A DNA stretch of 64,000 bases, taken from contig NZ_SPFO01000010.1 in the NCBI RefSeq assembly GCF_005845035.1, forward strand, positions 1 through 64,000, written 5' to 3'. Below the pieces are notes generated by a model. That model made no database searches and had not been told where the DNA came from. It was given only the letters and a program-made list of their open reading frames with translations. A program made the position numbers and the translations under genes. Below, in pieces: positions 59,124 to 64,000 of the stretch (position 1 is the stretch's first letter; the number at the start of each line of letters is the position of its first letter). This stretch comes from Collinsella aerofaciens. Its GTDB lineage: Bacteria; Actinomycetota; Coriobacteriia; Coriobacteriales; Coriobacteriaceae.

Positions 59124-60650
59124 TTAATCCGCTCGATAGTGTGATCCGAGACTTTCGGTTCGCTTACGCATGGCTTTGACCATTTCCTGTGCTAGTTGAA
59201 TCTGCGATTGCAGGCGGGCGAGGGCTGCGACTTCGCTGTCCTGGGCTTTCTGTGTGCTCAAGGTCGTTGCCTCTGTCTTCAAGCCCTCAAACTCGTGTAA
59301 TGCCTCGGATAGGCCCGTCTCGGTGCGGTTGATCATGCAATAGGTGCTCATCGTGTGCTTAAGGCCGTGTGTCAGGCGTTCGGCATCTGTTGTGGCAATG
59401 CCGTAGTGGGGGAGGTCGATATCCGCCATCAGGGCTGTCTCAGGCTCTTGCTGCGCTGCAAGGGCTGCCGATGCGCCTGCGATGCGTCCGAATACGATGC
59501 CGTTGGCACTTGACAAGCCACCAATGCGGTCGGCGCCGTGCATGCCGCCTGTCGCCTCGCCGCAAGCGTAGAGGCCCTCAACGCCCGTGTGCGCAGTCTT
59601 ATCGATCTTAATACCGCCGTTAGCGGCGTGGGCGTACATCGCAACGCGCATCTCGTCAGTCGGGGCGATGCCGTGCTCGTCTTGCAGCCAGTTGGCAAAG
59701 GTCTGCACAAACTCTGGGATATCCTCGCGGGGGAAGTCGTAGTGGAGTGCCAGACCTTCGGCACCTGCCTGATCGATGGCAAGATCGATGGCGCGGGAGG
59801 CCAAGCGTGACGTGAAGGGGCCATATCCGGAGCGCTGTTCAAGCAGATCGTCCAGCTTGTCGTCGGCGATATCGACCGGCTGGTAGAACTTGACGTAGCG
59901 CCAGGTCTTTTCGTTAAAGACAAGGTTGCGTTTGGGCTCGATGAAGCCCGGCATCATCTGCATGAACTCTATATTAGTGAGCGTTGCGCCGTGTGCCAGC
60001 GCGATGGCCTGTGAGGAGCTGAGCACGTCGGCTGAAGTGAGGCTTCGCTCGAACAGGCCACCCGTGCCGCCCGCAGCGATGATGGTGGCCTTGGCTGCCA
60101 TAGGTACGAGATGCTTGTTTGTGCGGTCGTAGAGCGTGGCGCCGACAATCTTTCCGGGCGTGTCCTCAACAAGGTCGATAAGCTCATGGCGGGGGAGCAG
60201 ACGAATGCCGAGCGACTCGATCCGGGCCGTCAGAGCGTCCTCAAGGGGCTTGCGGGTGAGGCCGCGCCACATGCGCATTTTGTGGTCAAAGCAGGGGATA
60301 AATTGCTTTTGCTGGGCGCTCTCGGCACTTTGCGGACGCTTGAGCTCAACGCCCAGGTCTTGCTCGAGCCATTCAATTGCTTGGGGAATGCCGTGGACAA
60401 ACGTCTGGACAAGCTCGGGGTCGGCGACACCGCCGCCGACGGTCTGGATGGTGTCGATGAGGTCTTGTTCGTCGTCTTCGTCGATGGGGCCAATAAGGCC
60501 GAGGCCCCAGGTGCCCGGAAAGAAGCTCGATCCGCTCATAGTCTTGCCGGCGCTTGCCACAGTGACGGTTGCACCCGTGCGTGCCGCTTCGATGGCGGCG
60601 CAAAGGCCCGCAATGCCAGATCCAATTACCAGTACATCAGTCGATTCCAT
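59124..60650 (-). CDS. FAD-dependent oxidoreductase (FrdA/fumarate-reductase-like)
   Basis: 508 residues. The FAD-binding start DVLVIGSGIAGLCAAIEAARTG (GxGxxG at 10-15) is followed by GTWGLGLIGP, a capping domain, IIAAGGTGGLF, and near the C-terminus GVEGLYACGEATGGMHGADRIGGLSSANGIVFGRIAG. The HGADR-GG segment is closer to fumarate reductase/soluble flavoprotein subunits than to L-aspartate oxidase, though both share the fold. No iron-sulfur or membrane-anchor subunit genes adjoin it, so it may act as a stand-alone soluble reductase. I chose ATG 60650 with GAAAGGA upstream. Confidence 0.82.
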   Translation of the reverse strand: MESTDVLVIGSGIAGLCAAIEAARTGATVTVASAGKTMSGSSFFPGTWGLGLIGPIDEDDEQDLIDTIQTVGGGVADPELVQTFVHGIPQAIEWLEQDLGVELKRPQSAESAQQKQFIPCFDHKMRMWRGLTRKPLEDALTARIESLGIRLLPRHELIDLVEDTPGKIVGATLYDRTNKHLVPMAAKATIIAAGGTGGLFERSLTSADVLSSSQAIALAHGATLTNIEFMQMMPGFIEPKRNLVFNEKTWRYVKFYQPVDIADDKLDDLLEQRSGYGPFTSRLASRAIDLAIDQAGAEGLALHYDFPREDIPEFVQTFANWLQDEHGIAPTDEMRVAMYAHAANGGIKIDKTAHTGVEGLYACGEATGGMHGADRIGGLSSANGIVFGRIAGASAALAAQQEPETALMADIDLPHYGIATTDAERLTHGLKHTMSTYCMINRTETGLSEALHEFEGLKTEATTLSTQKAQDSEVAALARLQSQIQLAQEMVKAMRKRTESLGSHYRAD

Positions 60651-60838
60651 CGGATTCCTTTCTCGTCCGGCGCATTGTCGCACGGGTGATCGGCAATGGG
60701 GTCGCAAAGACTCGGCAAATCGGTAAAGGGCAAATATGGCAGGTGGGCGTCATGGACGCTCTGACGTTCCATCTCATCACATCTCGTATTTCGCCGCAAC
60801 TGACATATCGGCATTAGCTACCCTGCGACAGCGCATAC

Positions 60839-60872
60839 AAAAAGAGCCGCCACCTCGAAAGGTAGCGGCTCT
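60839..60872 (-). terminator. Terminator of the GGGtGRT gene
   Basis: On the minus strand GAGCCGCTACCT - ttcg - AGGTGGCGGCTC followed by TTTTTG, about 35 bases past the stop. Confidence 0.92.
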
Positions 60873-60906
60873 AAAGCTCAACTATATGAGCATCGCGCGG
60901 GCGCGA

Positions 60907-61911
60907 TTAGGCCTTGAGGGCCTCCTCGACGGCGACAGCGCAAGCGACGGTGGCACCGACCATGGGGTTGTTGCCCATGCCGATGAGACCCATCATGTCG
61001 ACGTGCGCAGGCACGGAGGAAGAACCGGCGAACTGGGCGTCGGAGTGCATACGGCCCATGGTGTCGGTCATGCCGTAAGAGGCAGGGCCGGCGCCCATGT
61101 TGTCCGGGTGCAGGGTACGGCCAGTGCCGCCACCAGAAGCGACGGAGAAGTACTTCTTGCCAGCCTCGATGCGCTCCTTCTTGTAGGTGCCAGCGACGGG
61201 GTGCTGGAAGCGCGTGGGGTTGGTGGAGTTACCGGTGATCGAGATGTCGACGTTCTCGTGCCACATGATGGCAACGCCCTCGCGGACGTCGTCGGAGCCG
61301 TAGCAGTTAACGGCAGCGCGGGGACCGTCGGAGTAGGGGATGGTCTCGACGACCTTGAGCTCGCCCGTGTAGTAGTCGAACTGGGTCTTCACATAGGTGA
61401 AGCCGTTGATACGGGCGATGATCTGGGCGGCGTCCTTGCCCAGACCGTTGAGGATAACGCGCAGCGGCTTCTTGCGAGCCTTGTTGGCGTTCAGAGCCAG
61501 ACCGATAGCGCCCTCAGCGGCAGCGAAGGACTCGTGGCCGGCCAGGAAGGCGAAGCACTCGGTGTCGTCGGAGAGCAGCATAGCGCCCAGGTTGCCGTGG
61601 CCCAGACCGACCTTGCGGTCCTCAGCGACGGAGCCGGGGACGGTGAAGGCCTGGATGCCCTCGCCGATGATGGCGGCAGCCTCAGAAGCGGACTTGGCGC
61701 CACGCTTGACAGCGAGAGCGCAACCGAGGGTGTAGGCCCACTCGGCGTTCTGGAAGGCGATGGACTGGGTGTTGTTGACGATCTCACGCGGGTTGAAGCC
61801 CTTGTCGGTGCAGATCTGCAGAGCTTCCTCGAGGGAGGCGATGCCGTTGTCGGCGAGGCACTTGTTGATCTTGTCAGCGCGGCGCTCGTAACCTTCGAAC
61901 GTAACAGTCAT
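60907..61911 (-). CDS. GGGtGRT family protein
   Basis: 334 residues. It carries the name-giving GGGTGRTLHPDN at about 260-271, with VGLGHGNLGAMLLSDDTECFAFLAGHESFAAAEGAIG and NPMVGATVACAVAVEEAL also conserved. The family is found mainly in anaerobes and its activity is unknown. It follows an NifU-like scaffold gene by 18 bases on the same strand, the usual arrangement, which suggests a role linked to iron-sulfur or sulfur chemistry. GGGAGGGAAA is the ribosome binding site. Codon use is strongly biased, hinting at high expression. Confidence 0.88.
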   Translation of the reverse strand: MTVTFEGYERRADKINKCLADNGIASLEEALQICTDKGFNPREIVNNTQSIAFQNAEWAYTLGCALAVKRGAKSASEAAAIIGEGIQAFTVPGSVAEDRKVGLGHGNLGAMLLSDDTECFAFLAGHESFAAAEGAIGLALNANKARKKPLRVILNGLGKDAAQIIARINGFTYVKTQFDYYTGELKVVETIPYSDGPRAAVNCYGSDDVREGVAIMWHENVDISITGNSTNPTRFQHPVAGTYKKERIEAGKKYFSVASGGGTGRTLHPDNMGAGPASYGMTDTMGRMHSDAQFAGSSSVPAHVDMMGLIGMGNNPMVGATVACAVAVEEALKA

Positions 61912-61929
61912 AGTTATTTCCCTCCCTTT

Positions 61930-62664
61930 CTACTCGTGAACCGGGAACACGCTGGCGACGGAGTGAGTCTCCTCGTCGGTGCGCGGGTCGATGTACTTGG
62001 CAGCGTTCTCCCACTGACCATAGTGGCCCATAGCGCCAGCGATGGCCTCCTCGGGGGTCTTGCCGGCCTTGACGGCGTCGGTGAACTTGCCGAGGTTCAG
62101 GAACTCGAATGCGATGATCTCGTTCTTGTCGTTGAGAGCCATGCGGGTGACGTAGCCCTGAGCGAGCTCGAGGTAACGAGCGCCCTTGGCCTTGGTGCCG
62201 AACATGGTGCCGACCTGAGAGCGAAGGCCCTTGCCGAGGTCGTCGAGGGAAGCGCCCACGGGCAGGCCGCCCTCGGAGAACGCGGTCTGGCTGCGGCCGT
62301 AAACGATCTGCAGGAAGATCTCGCGCATAGCAACGTTGATGGCGTCGCAGACGAGGTCGGTGTTGAGGGCCTCGAGGATGGTCTTACCGGGAAGGATCTC
62401 GGAAGCCATGGCGGCAGAGTGGGTCATGCCCGAGCAGCCGATGGTCTCAACGAGGGCCTCCTCGATGATGCCGTCCTTGACGTTCAGCGTGAGCTTGCAG
62501 GCGCCCTGCTGAGGTGCGCACCAACCCACACCGTGCGTAAGACCGGAGATATCGGAAATCTCCTTAGCCTGGACCCACTTGCCCTCCTCGGGGATGGGTG
62601 CGGGGCCGTGGTATGCACCCTTGGCAACGGGGCACATGTTCTCCACTTCCTGTGAGTACTGCAT
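61930..62664 (-). CDS. NifU/IscU-like iron-sulfur scaffold-like protein
   Basis: 244 residues, larger than IscU (~130). It contains the scaffold-like region with cysteines C11, C49, C56 and C77 (MCPVAKG, GWCAPQQGAC, IGCSGMTH) and later LVCDAINVAMREIF. C-terminal DPRTDEETHSV. It is always seen, to my knowledge, beside the GGGtGRT gene; both products may form one unit. I chose ATG 62664 (GAGGAG upstream) over the 28-codon-longer frame. It is the first gene of this two-gene operon. Confidence 0.85.
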   Translation of the reverse strand: MQYSQEVENMCPVAKGAYHGPAPIPEEGKWVQAKEISDISGLTHGVGWCAPQQGACKLTLNVKDGIIEEALVETIGCSGMTHSAAMASEILPGKTILEALNTDLVCDAINVAMREIFLQIVYGRSQTAFSEGGLPVGASLDDLGKGLRSQVGTMFGTKAKGARYLELAQGYVTRMALNDKNEIIAFEFLNLGKFTDAVKAGKTPEEAIAGAMGHYGQWENAAKYIDPRTDEETHSVASVFPVHE

Positions 62665-63067
62665 GCCTCTCCTCTCTATCGTGTTGGCGTCCCGTCTGGG
62701 GGTCGTGGCTGGCGATTGCCGGGCGACCCTTCGAAAGGGACATGACATGCAGCCCCTATAATACCGCGAAATGCACGGAATATTCGGCGAACGGCTCAGT
62801 TTTCGTAGCGAGAAGTCCGGAAGTTTTAATTGAAACGGTTTAACTCTATGTTCTGTGGTCGTGAACTCCCGCAGAGGGGGTCCGTTTTTGGCAAGCTTTT
62901 GGTCAGCTCTTGTAAGCGTTGCAGGGGTTGACCTGTTGCAACGGTGCCGTTCGCCGCCTGTTTACTGCCTTTGGCCGCGCGAGTGTATTGTTTTGCGTGA
63001 ATGTTTTGATGGCACGCTTCAATCGTGCTGTATTGGATGGCAAGCAGATCCCGGCGAAGGGAGCGCC
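62665..63067. other. Intergenic region before the RAYT gene
   Basis: Nothing definite. The RAYT reading frame is open back to 62855 but lacks a ribosome binding site there and the encoded residues do not look like a conserved domain. An AT-rich stretch (62770-62850) probably contains the divergent promoters. Confidence 0.5.
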
Positions 63068-63877
63068 ATGCAGCGCGTTTGGAGAACGGTTACCGGCTTT
63101 TACCATGTCTGTGCCCGCGGTACGGGCAAGCAGCTCATCTTTGAGAGCGATGAAGACCGGTGGGAGTTTTTGGAACTGATGCGTGACTGCTGCCGGGAGG
63201 AGGGTGTGACGGTTATCGCCTGGTGCCTTATGGGCAATCACGTGCATTTGGTGCTTGCAGATTACGAGGACAGGATGAGCGCGGCAATGCACCGGCTGCT
63301 TTTGACGTACGCGCGGCGGTTCAATAAGCGCACGGGGCGCACAGGCCATCTGTTCCAAAACCGTTTTGACCGGCGCTCGCTCGATACCGATTGGCAGGTG
63401 ATGGAGGCTATTCGCTCTGTACACGCCGATCCGCAGGAGGTGGGCGTTAGCCTAATCGAGCGTTATCCCTGGAGCAGCTTTGCGGAGCATTTGTGCGCTT
63501 ACGACGGTGACGCGGCTGATGTCGCGAGGGGATTTTCCGATCCTTCTTGTGTGCTTGAGCTCTTTGGTTCTGCCGAGGGCTTTATTGCCTATTCGCTTTC
63601 GACGCCCGACGGCAGTGAACCAGCGCTGTGCGATATGAAAGAGACGGAGTGGGAACGCCATGCCTTTGCCGGCAAGTTGGCGAAGAGTCTCGGGGTTCCG
63701 CTCAACGGGGTTAAAACTGCACCGCCGGCGCAGCGCGATACCGTTATTGTTGGATTGAACAATGCCGGCTTTACGGTGCGCCAGATTGAGCGGTATACCG
63801 GGATTGGCAAAAGTACCGTCTCTCGTATCGTGCGCGCTTATGCGCGGGTGAAAGCACAGACTGAGCTCTCGGAATAG
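63068..63877 (+). CDS. REP-associated tyrosine transposase (RAYT, Y1/IS200-like)
   Basis: 269 residues. The Y1 transposase domain has the HUH motif GNHVHLVL (H58 and H60) and a candidate catalytic tyrosine Y81 in LLTYARRFNKRTGRTGHLFQNRF. The C-terminal part ends in a helix-turn-helix (FTVRQIERYTGIGKSTVSRIV). There are no flanking IS ends, and the C-terminal HTH is typical of domesticated RAYT genes rather than IS200. Such proteins cut single-stranded REP hairpins. The many GGGAC-type palindromes in this window are its likely substrates. I chose ATG 63068 with GAAGGGAG upstream. Confidence 0.87.
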   Translation: MQRVWRTVTGFYHVCARGTGKQLIFESDEDRWEFLELMRDCCREEGVTVIAWCLMGNHVHLVLADYEDRMSAAMHRLLLTYARRFNKRTGRTGHLFQNRFDRRSLDTDWQVMEAIRSVHADPQEVGVSLIERYPWSSFAEHLCAYDGDAADVARGFSDPSCVLELFGSAEGFIAYSLSTPDGSEPALCDMKETEWERHAFAGKLAKSLGVPLNGVKTAPPAQRDTVIVGLNNAGFTVRQIERYTGIGKSTVSRIVRAYARVKAQTELSE

Positions 63878-63879
63878 AA

Positions 63880-63914
63880 AATGGCCGAACCACTCTTGTC
63901 AAGCGATTCGGCCA
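63880..63914 (-). terminator. Terminator of a partial minus-strand gene
   Basis: TGGCCGAA and TTCGGCCA form an 8-bp stem; on the minus strand ATTTTCTATT follows. It lies between the convergent RAYT gene and the partial CDS. Confidence 0.65.
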
Positions 63915-63942
63915 ACAAAAATCTTAAGATTTGGGACAAATA

Positions 63943-64000
63943 CTACTGATTATTTTGTCCCGTGAGCATGCCGTCGAGGGTGCGCCAGGCGAGCTCGGCG
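63943..64000 (-). CDS. C-terminal fragment of a gene running off the window
   Basis: The minus strand reads ...AELAWRTLDGMLTGQNNQ then TAG at 63943-63945. Only 18 codons are visible; the family cannot be recognised. A terminator hairpin follows, supporting a genuine gene end. Confidence 0.5.
   Translation of the reverse strand, partial: AELAWRTLDGMLTGQNNQ

Noticed and set aside
59124..60650. Assigning nadB (L-aspartate oxidase)
   Set aside because: The C-terminal motif is closer to fumarate-reductase flavoproteins and no nadA or nadC lies nearby.
60736..62655. 639-codon plus-strand frame across the GGGtGRT/NifU-like genes
   Set aside because: It lies antisense to two well-supported genes and runs through their terminator and ribosome binding sites.
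62855..63067. N-terminal extension of the RAYT gene
   Set aside because: The frame is open but lacks a ribosome binding site at its start, and the Y1 domain begins right after ATG 63068.
1..64000. CRISPR array
   Set aside because: No regularly spaced direct repeats with unique spacers; the repeated hairpins are dispersed singly in intergenic positions.

Overview
The window is a chromosomal segment of a high-GC, anaerobic gut-type actinobacterium. A Coriobacteriia member, most likely Collinsella, is my best inference. It rests on the GC-rich codon use, a Rho with a very long Ala/Pro/Arg-rich N-terminal extension, the GGGtGRT/NifU-like pair, a CarD regulator, the PflX-like radical SAM protein and the gene mix (lactate permease, ATP-type PEP carboxykinase). 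No 16S gene or other decisive marker is present.

Layout. (1) 1-7.1 kb: a nitroreductase-like gene and two tandem histidine phosphatases on the plus strand; then a minus-strand block with serine synthesis genes serC-serA, an M20 peptidase, a degenerate DUF1015 gene and a small antitoxin-like gene. (2) 7.4-24 kb: a type 1 BREX phage-defence operon in the order brxA-brxB-brxC-pglX-pglZ-brxL, followed by two genes I do not recognise. This is the most interesting region. The operon starts at a G10 homopolymer that overlaps the brxA start codon; losing one G would join brxA to an upstream GTG with a well-spaced ribosome binding site. pglX is split into an 838-codon methyltransferase part and a 322-codon C-terminal part by about 1.18 kb of lower-GC DNA carrying two small genes. 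The split is bounded by an 8-bp imperfect direct repeat, and removing one repeat plus the insert would restore one continuous reading frame. (3) 24-31 kb: K+/H+ antiporter, metallophosphatase, polytopic membrane protein and L-lactate permease, with two copies of a 123-bp inverted-repeat-ended element. (4) 31-47.6 kb: housekeeping and metabolic genes: pckA, a B3/B4-domain gene, a MarR regulator, DegV, an alkyltransferase, trpS, a WecA/MraY-type transferase, a PflX-like gene, tRNA-Ala, pncB, proB, proline iminopeptidase, proA, an HD hydrolase and CarD. A candidate 6S-like RNA lies near 38.6 kb. (5) 47.9-57.4 kb: argS, rho, a membrane-anchored protein, a VanZ-like gene, a ROK sugar kinase and a class I aminotransferase. 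(6) 57.5-64 kb: tRNA-His and two tRNA-Lys genes, the second followed by a duplicated tRNA tail that looks like an integration scar; then dinD, an FrdA-like flavoprotein, the GGGtGRT/NifU-like pair and a REP-associated tyrosine transposase (RAYT).

Intergenic DNA is rich in short palindromic repeats. There are seven copies of a CACCACAAAGG...CCTTTGTGGTGG hairpin and several related repeats, all with a GGGAC core, mostly placed just after genes. They look like REP sequences, and the RAYT at the right end is the obvious candidate for spreading them. All functional names come from reading the protein sequences; no database search was run.
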